This document shows, piece after piece, positions 1-8,473 of a DNA stretch of 64,000 nt (the stretch's first letter is position 1; every line of letters starts with the position of its first letter). The stretch is from an uncultured Paracoccaceae bacterium (GTDB lineage Bacteria > Pseudomonadota > Alphaproteobacteria > Rhodobacterales > Rhodobacteraceae), in contig CANMDE010000004.1 of NCBI GenBank assembly GCA_947496535.1, positions 124,001 through 188,000 of the forward strand. The letters are read 5' to 3'. Both the position numbers and the translations under genes were made by a program. Under the pieces are notes generated by a model. That model was not told the DNA's origin, did not search any database, and worked only from the letters and a program-made list of their open reading frames with translations.

Positions 1-1373
1 TTGTAGTGGATCGTGTCGTTGAACAGCACCGTATCCTGCGGCACCACACCGATTTGCGCATGCAGACTGTCTTGCGTCACATCACGCACATCCTGCCCGT
101 CAATCAACAAGGCACCATCAGCGACATCATAGAACCGGAACAAAAGCCGCCCGATAGTGGACTTCCCGGACCCCGAAGAACCCACAATGGCCACGGTCTG
201 TCCCGGCGCCACCGCGAGGGTAACACCTTTGAGGATCGGGCGCGCCGGATCGTAACCGAAAAACACGTCGCGCAGCTCCACCTGCCCGCCATTGACCGCC
301 AAAGACGGGGCATCGGGCTTGTCCTTCACCTCTGCCGGCTGGCCCAGCAGATCGAACATATCGCCCATATCAATCAGGGCCTGCCGGATTTCACGGTAAA
401 CCGTGCCCAGAAAGTTCAGCGGCATGGTGATCTGGATCATGTAGGCATTGACCATCACGAAGTCACCGACAGTGAGATCACCCCGGCTGACACCAAGTGC
501 CGCCATCACCATCACGGCAACCAATCCGCTTGTAATCAGAAGCGACTGACCAAAATTCAGAAAACCGAGCGAATAATTGGTACGGATCGCGGCATTCTCA
601 TACTGGGCCATTGCACGATCGTAGCGAGCGGCTTCCCACGCCTCGGCCCCGAAATACTTCACGGTTTCGAAATTCAGCAGGCTATCGATAGCCTTCTGGT
701 TCGCATCCGTGTCCTGATCGTTCATCTCTTTGCGGATTTTGACCCGCCATTCGGTGACCTTGAACGTGAACCAGACATAAAGCGCAATCGTCACAACAAC
801 GACCGTCAAGTACCAGACATCAAATAGAAAAAACAGAATGACCGCGATCATCAAAAGTTCAAGAACCAGCGGCCCAATGGAAAACAACAGAAACCGCAGC
901 AGGAAATCAACACCCTTCACACCGCGTTCGATCACACGGGACAGACCGCCAGTTTTGCGGTTGATGTGATAACGCAAGGACAAGCGGTGGATATGGGTAA
1001 ACGTCTCACCCGCAAGCTGTCGCAGCGCCCGCTGCCCAACCCGCGTGAACACAACATCGCGCAATTGCTGAAAACCAACCGTCATCAGCCGGGAAAACCC
1101 ATAGGCCAAGGTCAGCCCAACAGCGCCAAACCCCAAAAACGTCGCTGCATCCGCCGTTTCCGGGGCCAGCGTATCCACCGCCTGCTTGTACAGCATCGGC
1201 GTCAGCACAGCGATCACCTTCGCCAGCAAAAGCACGGCTATAGCAATCACAACCCGGCGCTTGACCCAGGCCTGCCCTTCTGGCCACAGATAAGGAACGA
1301 CCCTCCGGATCACAGACCAGCCCTGCACCTGCGCATCGTTGAAATTGGCATCAGTTTTGGACAGTCGGCGCAT
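1..1373 (-). CDS. Atm1-type ABC exporter (permease-ATPase fusion), 3' end missing
   Basis: Half-transporter of the inner membrane with an N-terminal transmembrane domain followed by an ATP-binding domain. The start ATG gives MRRLSKTDANF. About residue 120 the motif RKTGGLSRVIERG, typical of mitochondrial Atm1/ABCB7 and bacterial Atm1-like exporters, is readable. Near the window edge the nucleotide-binding domain shows Walker A GSSGSGKST and the Q-loop region VVPQDTVLFND. The signature motif, Walker B and C terminus lie beyond base 1. Known family members export glutathione-linked sulfur or metal species and support Fe-S metabolism or metal tolerance; the substrate here is inferred only from family. 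The gene appears monocistronic at its 5' side. Confidence 0.9.
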   Translation of the reverse strand, partial: MRRLSKTDANFNDAQVQGWSVIRRVVPYLWPEGQAWVKRRVVIAIAVLLLAKVIAVLTPMLYKQAVDTLAPETADAATFLGFGAVGLTLAYGFSRLMTVGFQQLRDVVFTRVGQRALRQLAGETFTHIHRLSLRYHINRKTGGLSRVIERGVKGVDFLLRFLLFSIGPLVLELLMIAVILFFLFDVWYLTVVVVTIALYVWFTFKVTEWRVKIRKEMNDQDTDANQKAIDSLLNFETVKYFGAEAWEAARYDRAMAQYENAAIRTNYSLGFLNFGQSLLITSGLVAVMVMAALGVSRGDLTVGDFVMVNAYMIQITMPLNFLGTVYREIRQALIDMGDMFDLLGQPAEVKDKPDAPSLAVNGGQVELRDVFFGYDPARPILKGVTLAVAPGQTVAIVGSSGSGKSTIGRLLFRFYDVADGALLIDGQDVRDVTQDSLHAQIGVVPQDTVLFNDTIHY

Positions 1374-1547
1374 ACAGGTCTCCAAGATCAACGGCCACAA
1401 TAACTAGGCCGTCAGTCGAGGATTGACCAGTGCGAGAACGTCTATGATGCGGTCAACTTACCCATTGCATCCCACAGTTCGATGAAAGCCGAAGCATTCT
1501 GGCATCATTGATGCTATGCTCTGACCAAACAAAACCCGAGGTACGTA

Positions 1548-2213
1548 ATGCTCTTGAATTATCTCTACTCCAACTTTCTCGAGGAAGCATCATTTGCACC
1601 ATCTTGCGGAGTGTCGGTGCAAACACTGACCGCGATGATCAACGCCCGTGTTTTTCCGACCGCTTCCTACGTTTATCACAGCAGCGGGCGCTCGGTGTCC
1701 TTCGTCAGCGATTTTGATGACGATGGCACATACCGTTTTCATCTCAAAGGCCAACAAAAGTGGTTCGAAACGATCCAACGGTTCGGGCTGGATACAGAAG
1801 ATCGCGCCCATTCCCACTTTTTCCAAAGATATGATGCAGCCGAACAAACCTTCCTGTCGGGTGGTCTAGGACAGCAACTCGCCTCCTTCGCGCCCGACAT
1901 CCCGAAAAAATTTGACGGCGAACATGCGATTGCGACATGGAACCACTTTCTGGGTGGCGTCTACGGCGTGTGTACCAGAGACGGCCAGCCCGAAACCGTT
2001 TTCCTGAAACAGGCAGGCGTCATGTTCATAGAAAAGATGATCGCCAAAGGCCCTGGATCGCTTTCCGCCGCTGAGACAGCATTGCTGGAACGCGCGGTGG
2101 CGCTTCTGGACGATGTCGAATCCGACTTCGCAGCACATGAAGTTGCGCAATCATCGCGACAGCGGTGCATCGTCGACGTCCGTTCCAACTTTCTGTCACA
2201 AAAGGCGGCTTAG
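1548..2213 (+). CDS. Conserved hypothetical protein, possibly DUF6058 type
   Basis: A 221-residue soluble protein with no signal peptide or membrane segment. Its N terminus (FLEEASFAPSCGVSVQTLTA, then an INARVFPTASY stretch) resembles a helix-turn-helix-like start followed by a P-x-x-SY motif, as I recall for DUF6058 proteins; this assignment is tentative. Start chosen at ATG because gagg lies about six bases upstream, and an overlapping upstream ATG in another frame leads nowhere. Its stop codon overlaps by two bases the stop of a decayed fragment on the other strand. No function can be stated. Confidence 0.65.
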   Translation: MLLNYLYSNFLEEASFAPSCGVSVQTLTAMINARVFPTASYVYHSSGRSVSFVSDFDDDGTYRFHLKGQQKWFETIQRFGLDTEDRAHSHFFQRYDAAEQTFLSGGLGQQLASFAPDIPKKFDGEHAIATWNHFLGGVYGVCTRDGQPETVFLKQAGVMFIEKMIAKGPGSLSAAETALLERAVALLDDVESDFAAHEVAQSSRQRCIVDVRSNFLSQKAA

Positions 2214-2326
2214 GTCCGACTGGTCAGCAAACGCAGACCGGCCAGGGCAAAGAAAGTCCCCAGAACACCTTGGATCACGATCAACTTCGAGGCGTAGGTC
2301 GCCAAAAACGCCACCCCTTCATAGAT
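2210..2326 (-). pseudogene. C-terminal remnant of a LysE/RhtB-like membrane transporter
   Basis: After the acetyltransferase stop codon a second frame on the same strand stays open for about 39 codons and ends in TAA. It reads WIYEGVAFLATYASK, then a hydrophobic helix VLGTFFALAGLRLL and ends TSRT. This looks like the last transmembrane helix of an amino-acid exporter of the LysE superfamily (consensus GALxxxLGLRLL), but no start codon or earlier helices exist: an in-frame TGA sits just upstream, inside the acetyltransferase gene. I read it as the tail of a gene cut off when the acetyltransferase was joined here. Family assignment from one helix is weak. Confidence 0.4.
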
Positions 2327-3155
2327 CCATCTTCAATTCATATTGCCCCTCGATTGCTTCCGCACCGACATGATTCATTAACCTGCGAAAGACTGCATCA
2401 TCCTGTTGCACATTGATGAACCGCAAAGGTTTACCCGCAAGATGGCGCCGGGCCGCTCCGACAAGCGCTGAACCCACTCCTGCGCGACGCGCATCCTTGC
2501 GAATGGCAAACTGATGCACCGTGCCGGTCTTTTCGGTTGCAACCACGAAACCCACCAGACCAGCAGCGTCCGCCAAAGTTAGGCAAAGCAGATGCCCCGC
2601 AATCGCATCCAAAGACAGGTCATCGTTCTGCCAGGAAGGTTCCCAATCACGCAGTTCGCCGACACGCTCCCGGATGTTGGGCCAATCCACGCGTTCCAAT
2701 GTGTCCGCTACCACGACCGCTTCCGACTGCTCAGGTATCTCATAGCAATCCAGCGAACGGGTTTGGGTCATACCCAGCGAATAGTACAGTTTTGCGGCGG
2801 TTTCATTGATCCGCAAAACTTCGGTCTGGAAAGAACGAACGCCGATGGCCTTTAAGCCCGCAAGACAATCCACCGCCATCGCGCGGGCAAGACCTCGTGA
2901 CCGAAACACGGGTCTTGTCCCGCTTGAAATCAGGTAAGACTTCGTTCCACGAACCGCGGTAAGCCAAATCGCCGCCACTTCCCCTTCGATCAAAGCAACA
3001 CGCGAGCTCGGCAGGTCCAAACCTCGCTGGCGTGTCATAACCTCGAACGACGATGCACTGAGCTTCAACGGGATTGCGTAGTCGGAAAACGCATCTTGCA
3101 TCGCCTCACGCAACTGTTCGTTCGTAAAGCCAACCGCAGAAACCACTTCAAACAT
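2319..3155 (-). CDS. Tandem GNAT-domain N-acetyltransferase
   Basis: A 278-residue cytoplasmic protein with two GNAT-like halves. The first (residues about 20-140) contains the acetyl-CoA-binding type motif FRSRGLARAMAVDCL and the C-terminal beta-bulge text INETAAKLYYSLGM. The second (about 180-278) contains RKDARRAGVGSALVGAARRHL. Double-GNAT proteins acetylate small molecules or amino groups; the acceptor is unknown. It is preceded by a divergent gap and followed without space by the decayed transporter fragment. Start ATG gives MFEVVSAVGF; no alternative nearby is better. Confidence 0.85.
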   Translation of the reverse strand: MFEVVSAVGFTNEQLREAMQDAFSDYAIPLKLSASSFEVMTRQRGLDLPSSRVALIEGEVAAIWLTAVRGTKSYLISSGTRPVFRSRGLARAMAVDCLAGLKAIGVRSFQTEVLRINETAAKLYYSLGMTQTRSLDCYEIPEQSEAVVVADTLERVDWPNIRERVGELRDWEPSWQNDDLSLDAIAGHLLCLTLADAAGLVGFVVATEKTGTVHQFAIRKDARRAGVGSALVGAARRHLAGKPLRFINVQQDDAVFRRLMNHVGAEAIEGQYELKMDL

Positions 3156-3242
3156 TTGCTGTCGCCCGATCCTGTGTGATGTTTAACCTGCTACCTATCT
3201 CTAATCACAAAATCGTCGTTGCCGATATCTGACGGGACCAGT

Positions 3243-4379
3243 CTACTGCCCTGTCTCTGGTATCCGGAATATCTGACCCGGATAGATCAGGTCGGGGTCT
3301 TTGATCAGATCGCGATTGGCCTCGAACACTGCGACATACATAATGCCATCGCCAAAATTTTCCTGAGCGATCGCCCATAAGGTGGCACCCGGCTGCACCG
3401 TTTTGACCGCAACCTCAAATCCTTCCTCTTCCGTCTGATCAGACAAGGCGGCAGCGACATCTTCGGCCTCTTCGCGTTTAAACGGCGTCTCGATCCGCGA
3501 CACAACCTGACCCTCGTCATCCAACTCATCAATCCGCAGAGTGTACACGCCTGTATCAACATCAGGCAGATCGGTTCGCCAGTCACCGCCCTCCAAAACC
3601 GGTGAGGTCGTGACGGGGGTGTTGTCGATATAGATTTGGACCTCGCCTTCCCCGCTTGCCCGCCCGGACAATTGCACCTCTCCTGTGGGGTTATAGGTAA
3701 TGGCATCAAGCGCCACGTTTTCGGGTGGTTCCAGTTCCGGAGCCTGAACGACACGCACGCCGTCGGCATCGGCTTCCAACACGGCAGGCGGCTCTGCAGC
3801 TGGTGGTGGTGGCGGTGTGACAACAGGTTCAACGACCTCTGGCGCGGGGGTGACAGCAGGCGCTGCGGCCACTTGTTCTTCCTCCTGACTTGGCTCAACC
3901 GTTGGCGGTGCAGGTGCCGCAAATGCATCCACGATATATGATGTCGCCGAAGATACTGCCGCACCATCCGGGTCAGCAACAAGCGACAGCTTACGCGGCC
4001 GGTCCGATGGTTCGGCCACCGGGAAAGCCACGAAACTGCCCGATGCATCCGCAGTGACGCGCTCAATCGCTTCACGGGCAAGAATGATATCAATGATCTG
4101 CCCCGGCTCGGCCCGTCCAGCCACAACCATGCTGCCATCGGGATTAACCCGGAAGGTATCAAATTCCGGCGCCTTGGCCTGCTGCGCAGCCAGTGCGGGC
4201 GTCTCGGCTGATGTTTCAGGGGCTTGGGTAACGTCAACGGATGGTGTCACATCCTCAACCAGATCGGTGACAACCTCGGCAGGATTGTTCTTGAAATACC
4301 AGATACCACCAATCACCACAGCGATGGTGATAAAGGCCCCGGCAGCCAAAACGACGTTATTTTGACCCTGATCTGACAC
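3243..4379 (-). CDS. Membrane-anchored LysM peptidoglycan-binding protein
   Basis: About 378 residues. One hydrophobic segment (VLAAGAFITIAVVIGGIWYF, residues about 10-29) anchors the protein; then comes a Pro/Glu/Ala-rich periplasmic stretch, Ig-like beta-sandwich segments (PTGEVQLSGRASGEGEV), and a C-terminal LysM domain of about 50 residues (VQPGATLWAIAQENFG ... IYPGQIFRIPE). LysM domains bind N-acetylglucosamine in peptidoglycan, so a cell-wall role is likely. I choose a GTG start with aaggga ten bases upstream; a longer frame reaching 4463 would run across the 5' region of the divergent neighbour and lacks a ribosome site. Confidence 0.82.
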   Translation of the reverse strand: MSDQGQNNVVLAAGAFITIAVVIGGIWYFKNNPAEVVTDLVEDVTPSVDVTQAPETSAETPALAAQQAKAPEFDTFRVNPDGSMVVAGRAEPGQIIDIILAREAIERVTADASGSFVAFPVAEPSDRPRKLSLVADPDGAAVSSATSYIVDAFAAPAPPTVEPSQEEEQVAAAPAVTPAPEVVEPVVTPPPPPAAEPPAVLEADADGVRVVQAPELEPPENVALDAITYNPTGEVQLSGRASGEGEVQIYIDNTPVTTSPVLEGGDWRTDLPDVDTGVYTLRIDELDDEGQVVSRIETPFKREEAEDVAAALSDQTEEEGFEVAVKTVQPGATLWAIAQENFGDGIMYVAVFEANRDLIKDPDLIYPGQIFRIPETGQ

Positions 4380-4493
4380 CGCGTCACATTCCCTTCGGCA
4401 TAAATGCAAATGATATAGCACACTTGGTTGAGCGACCCTAACAACCTCGTTAAGACCGGTCAAAGCCGCATACCCTCAAAGGAGATGACGATC

Positions 4494-5045
4494 ATGGCAA
4501 ATCAACGATCAGTTTGCGTCTATTGTGGGTCGCGTGATGGGGTGTCCCCCGCCTACGCAGAGGCGGCAAAGGCAACCGGACAGATGCTCGCCGACAATCG
4601 GTGGCGACTTGTCTACGGGGCCGGCGATGTGGGTCTGATGGGCCAGGTCGCCAACGCGGTCCAATCCGCTGGCGGGGCAACCTTCGGCGTGATCCCTACC
4701 CATCTGATGGATTGGGAGGTCGGCAAACGCGATCTCGACAGTTTCATTGTGACCGAGACAATGCACGAGCGCAAAAAGGTCATGTTCATGAACGCTGATG
4801 CGGTCGTCGTTCTGCCGGGTGGTGCCGGATCGTTGGACGAATTCTTTGAAGCACTCACCTGGCGACAGCTGAAACTGCATGCCAAACCGATTTTCCTGTT
4901 GAACATCGACGGTTTCTGGGACCCACTTTGGACCCTGATGGAACATGTCGTGGCCCAAGGCTTTGCTGGCGACAACATACTGTCATTCGCACAGATGGTT
5001 CCCGATATCCCCACTTTGGAGACTGCCTTGCTCAAGGCGCTTTAA
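4494..5045 (+). CDS. LOG-family nucleoside 5'-monophosphate phosphoribohydrolase
   Basis: A 183-residue Rossmann-fold protein of the TIGR00730/LOG family, formerly labelled lysine decarboxylase. The diagnostic motif PGGAGSLDE is at residues 108-116 and the N-terminal VCVYCGSRDG matches the family. Characterised members cleave cytokinin riboside monophosphates or AMP to ribose 5-phosphate and base. The start ATG has aaaggag nine bases upstream; the nearer in-frame ATG is too close to that site. Transcribed alone, divergently from the LysM gene. Confidence 0.88.
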   Translation: MANQRSVCVYCGSRDGVSPAYAEAAKATGQMLADNRWRLVYGAGDVGLMGQVANAVQSAGGATFGVIPTHLMDWEVGKRDLDSFIVTETMHERKKVMFMNADAVVVLPGGAGSLDEFFEALTWRQLKLHAKPIFLLNIDGFWDPLWTLMEHVVAQGFAGDNILSFAQMVPDIPTLETALLKAL

Positions 5046-5114
5046 CCTACTTCCAAGATGAGCGCCGCGCAGGCTCGCGATACATGAACTTGTCCCGCAG
5101 CGCGCCCAAATCAA

Positions 5115-6383
5115 TCAATCTGAAACCAATGCAAAGCCATTGGCCAAGGGCCTCCACGCCACCACGGTCAAAAGCGCCGCACCAATTGCGGCAACGGTAA
5201 ATGGCATCACCAGCGCAATCTCGCGCGACATGGCACCCTCCGCTACGCTGACGATCACCCCCGAAAGAAGCAACCCGATCGGCATCATGCCCCAAGCCAG
5301 AAGCCGATAGATGCTGTTAACCCTGCCAAGCAGCTCATTTGGGATCGCCCTCTGACGATAAGATACTGATACCGTGTTCCAAACCAATCCAGTGAACTCA
5401 AACGCGGCCAGCACCAACGCCAACGCAAAACCGTTTGGGGCAAGCGGAATGGCTACAAATGCCACGGCAGAGGCAAGGGTCATCCATTGCGCCGCGGGCC
5501 CCGGTCCCATCCACTTCACGACCCGCTCAGCCATAAAACCACCAAGGATACCACCGACAGCCCCAGCGGCGAGGATCAATCCGTAACCCCGCGCCCCAAG
5601 TCCCAGATTTTCCTGCACGTAAAGAACAAGACCGATGACCACCATCTGGTGCAAAAGGTTCCACGCACCCGTTATAATGGCAAGAAGCCGGAGCAGCGGC
5701 GCGTCCCGCAGGAACGCCATCCCCTGCCCCAGTTCAACCTTCCAGTGTCGGGGTTCCGTCCGATCGGGTTTGAAATCGCCTCGCAATCCAAACATCAGGA
5801 AGACCGCCAGTACAAACACCACCGCATTCAAGGCAAATGGAAACCAGATTACCCAGGCAATCAGAAACGCACCAACAGCAGGCCCCAAGAGCGAGTTCCC
5901 GACAAGCTCGACACTCCACAGCCGCCCGTTGGCGCGTTCCAGACGATCATGAGGAACAATCGCGGGAAGCATCGACTGCGCGGCGTTGTCCCTGAAAACC
6001 TCGGCTATTCCGACCAACAACGCACATGCCAGCAGCGCGCCAAACAGGATCGGCATGGCAGTGCCATCCTCCGGAGGGGTTGCCAGAGGCATCGACAGCA
6101 TAACAAAAATGGCCGCCAGCCCGAAGGCCACGGCCCTCAAGATATCCATGGCGATGATCAAACGGCGGCGATCCACTCTGTCGGTGATGACGCCGGCAGG
6201 AAGTGCAAACAGAAACCATGGCAGACGAAGCGCGACAGGCATGAGTGCCACCAAAATTGGATCTCGGCTGAGAAGGGATGCGATCCAGGCCCAAACAACT
6301 ACAGCAATACCATCAGCGAGGTTTGTCATGCCACTTGCGGCGACGAATCGCGACAACTGACCAGATAAGGATTTCACTGCCAT
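5115..6383 (-). CDS. Major facilitator superfamily permease
   Basis: A 422-residue integral membrane protein with about twelve hydrophobic segments. The loop after helix 2 shows the MFS motif A in the form GVITDRVDRRRLI, and the middle of the protein (FRDNAAQSMLPAIV, NGRLWSVELVGNSLLGPAVG) resembles the enterobactin-exporter/DUF894 subgroup of drug and metabolite efflux permeases. The substrate cannot be deduced. It lies just upstream of aroB on the same strand side but aroB ends in front of it with an 84-base gap, so cotranscription is possible but not evident. Confidence 0.88.
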   Translation of the reverse strand: MAVKSLSGQLSRFVAASGMTNLADGIAVVVWAWIASLLSRDPILVALMPVALRLPWFLFALPAGVITDRVDRRRLIIAMDILRAVAFGLAAIFVMLSMPLATPPEDGTAMPILFGALLACALLVGIAEVFRDNAAQSMLPAIVPHDRLERANGRLWSVELVGNSLLGPAVGAFLIAWVIWFPFALNAVVFVLAVFLMFGLRGDFKPDRTEPRHWKVELGQGMAFLRDAPLLRLLAIITGAWNLLHQMVVIGLVLYVQENLGLGARGYGLILAAGAVGGILGGFMAERVVKWMGPGPAAQWMTLASAVAFVAIPLAPNGFALALVLAAFEFTGLVWNTVSVSYRQRAIPNELLGRVNSIYRLLAWGMMPIGLLLSGVIVSVAEGAMSREIALVMPFTVAAIGAALLTVVAWRPLANGFALVSD

Positions 6384-6467
6384 ATGAAAGGGTTGCGCCT
6401 ATGTCTTGTTACGTTGATTCAACTCTAATTTCTCAAGCCAAGTTGAGGTCAACCAACAAAACCCGCC

Positions 6468-7598
6468 TCAACCGCGTGACGCCTTCAACTCCAACGCATC
6501 CTGCAACACGCCAAGCACCGCATCCGATGGCACATCCGACGTTATAAACGCATCGCCAATACCCCGCGCGAGGATAAAGCGCAGTTTCCCGTCCAGCACC
6601 TTTTTGTCCTGCGCCATCAGGGCCAACAACCCTTCCGCATCGGGCAGACCGCCATCAATATCGGCCATATCCACCTTCATCCCCATCTGGCGCATATGGG
6701 CGCGAACACGGCTGGGGTCCTCCTGCGAACACAGACCCATGCGGGCCGATAGCTCAAACGCCAGCGCGCAACCGACAGCGACACCTTCACCATGCAGCAA
6801 CCGGTCGGAATAGCCCGTTGCAGCCTCCAAGGCATGACAGAACGTGTGCCCCAGGTTCAACAGGGCGCGGTCCCCCTGCTCTGTCTCGTCCCGCTGCACG
6901 ATATCGGCTTTCATCTGGCATGACCGGGTAACAGCCTGCACGCGGGCGACCATATCGCCTGCGGCCAGCGCGGGCCCCTGCTCTTCCAACCACTCGAAAA
7001 ATGCGGCATCGCCCAGCAGTCCATATTTGACCACCTCACCATAACCCGCCAGAAAATCGCGCGGCCTGAGCGTACCCAGCAAAGCCGTGTCGGCCAGCAC
7101 CAGACTTGGTTGATGAAACGCGCCCACAAGGTTCTTGCCGTGGGGCGAATTGATCCCGGTCTTCCCCCCGACCGAGCTGTCGACCTGCGCCAGCAGCGAT
7201 GTGGGTATCTGCACAAAGCGTACACCACGGCGCAAAACAGCGGCAGCAAATCCGGCCAGATCCCCAATCACCCCGCCACCAAAGGCAATCACGACATCGC
7301 CCCGCTCTACTTTCTGCGACAGCAGCCATTCGACCGATTGCTCTAGCGCAGACCAGCTTTTTGTGGCCTCACCGGGCGGCAGGATCAGTGCGTCCGATCC
7401 TATCCCAGCCTGCGCCAGCCCCGCTTTCAAGGCTTCCAGATGCAATCCTGCCACAGTGGCATCGGTGAGAATACAGACATGACCGCGACCGCCCAAAGGC
7501 GCAACATACGCACCCACCTGCGGCAGCAAATCAGGGCCAATATGAATGTCATAGGCGCGTTCGGCCAGATCGACATGCACAGTTTGGGTAAGTGACAT
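6468..7598 (-). CDS. aroB: 3-dehydroquinate synthase
   Basis: Second step of the shikimate pathway: converts DAHP to 3-dehydroquinate using NAD and a divalent metal. The 376-residue protein shows the NAD-binding text GGGVIGDLAGFAAAVLRRG, the substrate motif QVDSSVGGKTGIN and the metal-ligand region NLGHTFCHALE with a further His in LLHGEGVAVG. Its ATG overlaps the aroK stop by one base (TGATG), showing translational coupling with shikimate kinase; a TTG one codon earlier is possible. Length fits the family. Confidence 0.97.
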   Translation of the reverse strand: MSLTQTVHVDLAERAYDIHIGPDLLPQVGAYVAPLGGRGHVCILTDATVAGLHLEALKAGLAQAGIGSDALILPPGEATKSWSALEQSVEWLLSQKVERGDVVIAFGGGVIGDLAGFAAAVLRRGVRFVQIPTSLLAQVDSSVGGKTGINSPHGKNLVGAFHQPSLVLADTALLGTLRPRDFLAGYGEVVKYGLLGDAAFFEWLEEQGPALAAGDMVARVQAVTRSCQMKADIVQRDETEQGDRALLNLGHTFCHALEAATGYSDRLLHGEGVAVGCALAFELSARMGLCSQEDPSRVRAHMRQMGMKVDMADIDGGLPDAEGLLALMAQDKKVLDGKLRFILARGIGDAFITSDVPSDAVLGVLQDALELKASRG

Positions 7599-8194
7599 CA
7601 AGCCGTCTCCAGAATATCGGGGCGGGTCAGCAACGTATCGATGACCCTCTGTGTCGTCTGATCGATACTGGCATCATGCACAACGGCAACATGCAAGGCC
7701 GCCTGCGCATAAATCGGGCATCGTTCATTATAAAGAGCCTTCAACGTCGCCTTGGGATCAGCAGTGCGCAACAGCGGGCGCGTATCTTTGTGGCGAACCC
7801 GGTTCCACAACGTCGAAAGATCAGCATTCAACCATACTGAAACGCCCAATTCGGCAATTGCATTGCGGTTATCTTCCAACAAAAAGGCCCCGCCTCCGGT
7901 CGAAACCACCCCTGGCGGGCCAGACAGCAGGCGGCGCACCACTTCTGCCTCGCGCTTGCGGAAAAATGCTTCACCGTCACGGGCAAAGATTTCGGCAATG
8001 CTTGCCGCGGCGGCCTCTTCGATAGCCGCATCGCTGTCCATGAAATCAACGCCCAGACATTCGGCCAAAGCGCGGCCAATCGCAGTCTTGCCCGAGCCCA
8101 TCATGCCCACCAATACCACGGTTCGTTTTAGCTGAAATTCTGCGTCGTCCACCAAGGCCGAATACCCCCAAACCCGTCCCAAAAGATAGGTCAC
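7598..8194 (-). CDS. aroK: Shikimate kinase
   Basis: Phosphorylates shikimate with ATP in aromatic amino-acid synthesis. Walker A is GMMGSGKTAIG, followed by the shikimate-binding DSD, the FRKREAEV segment and the GGGAF loop, with the lid arginine region RHKDTRPLL. At 198 residues from a GTG start it carries about 25 extra N-terminal residues; an internal TTG or GTG (LVDDAEF) would give a length nearer the family norm, so the start is uncertain. First gene of an aroK-aroB operon, divergent from the small membrane protein gene. Confidence 0.95.
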   Translation of the reverse strand: MTYLLGRVWGYSALVDDAEFQLKRTVVLVGMMGSGKTAIGRALAECLGVDFMDSDAAIEEAAAASIAEIFARDGEAFFRKREAEVVRRLLSGPPGVVSTGGGAFLLEDNRNAIAELGVSVWLNADLSTLWNRVRHKDTRPLLRTADPKATLKALYNERCPIYAQAALHVAVVHDASIDQTTQRVIDTLLTRPDILETA

Positions 8195-8319
8195 GGGCCG
8201 CTTACCTCAAAAATTGCGAAATCAATGCCGTGATCTTGCATAAAAGACCATATACAATCAGCATAATAGGTGGCGTTCAGACCACCGATGAGGCAAGAAA
8301 ACAAAAATTGAGGCAAGTT

Positions 8320-8472
8320 ATGTGGCGGCTTATTAAAGCACTGTTGTTTTTGATCATTCTGGCTGGCGTGTGTCTTATTGCCTATGCATATATTGGACCT
8401 GTCTTCTTTCCGGCAGATTTTGCGCCACCTGCTGAAGAAGTCACGGCCCCTATCACATTGGAAACGAACTGA
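8320..8472 (+). CDS. Small single-pass membrane protein, unknown function
   Basis: Fifty residues, MWRLIKALLFLIILAG at the start, one transmembrane helix (about residues 6-27), then a short acidic tail FPADFAPPAEEVTAPITLE facing probably the periplasm. The ribosome site aggcaag precedes the ATG. The stop codon is followed after a single base by the GTG of the next gene, so the two are almost certainly cotranscribed. Not recognised as a named family. Confidence 0.65.
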   Translation: MWRLIKALLFLIILAGVCLIAYAYIGPVFFPADFAPPAEEVTAPITLETN

Positions 8473-8473
8473 A

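Noticed and set aside
5487..6368. 293-residue + frame opposite the MFS gene
   Set aside because: Composition rich in His, Gln and Arg, no motif; MFS helices on the minus strand explain the region.
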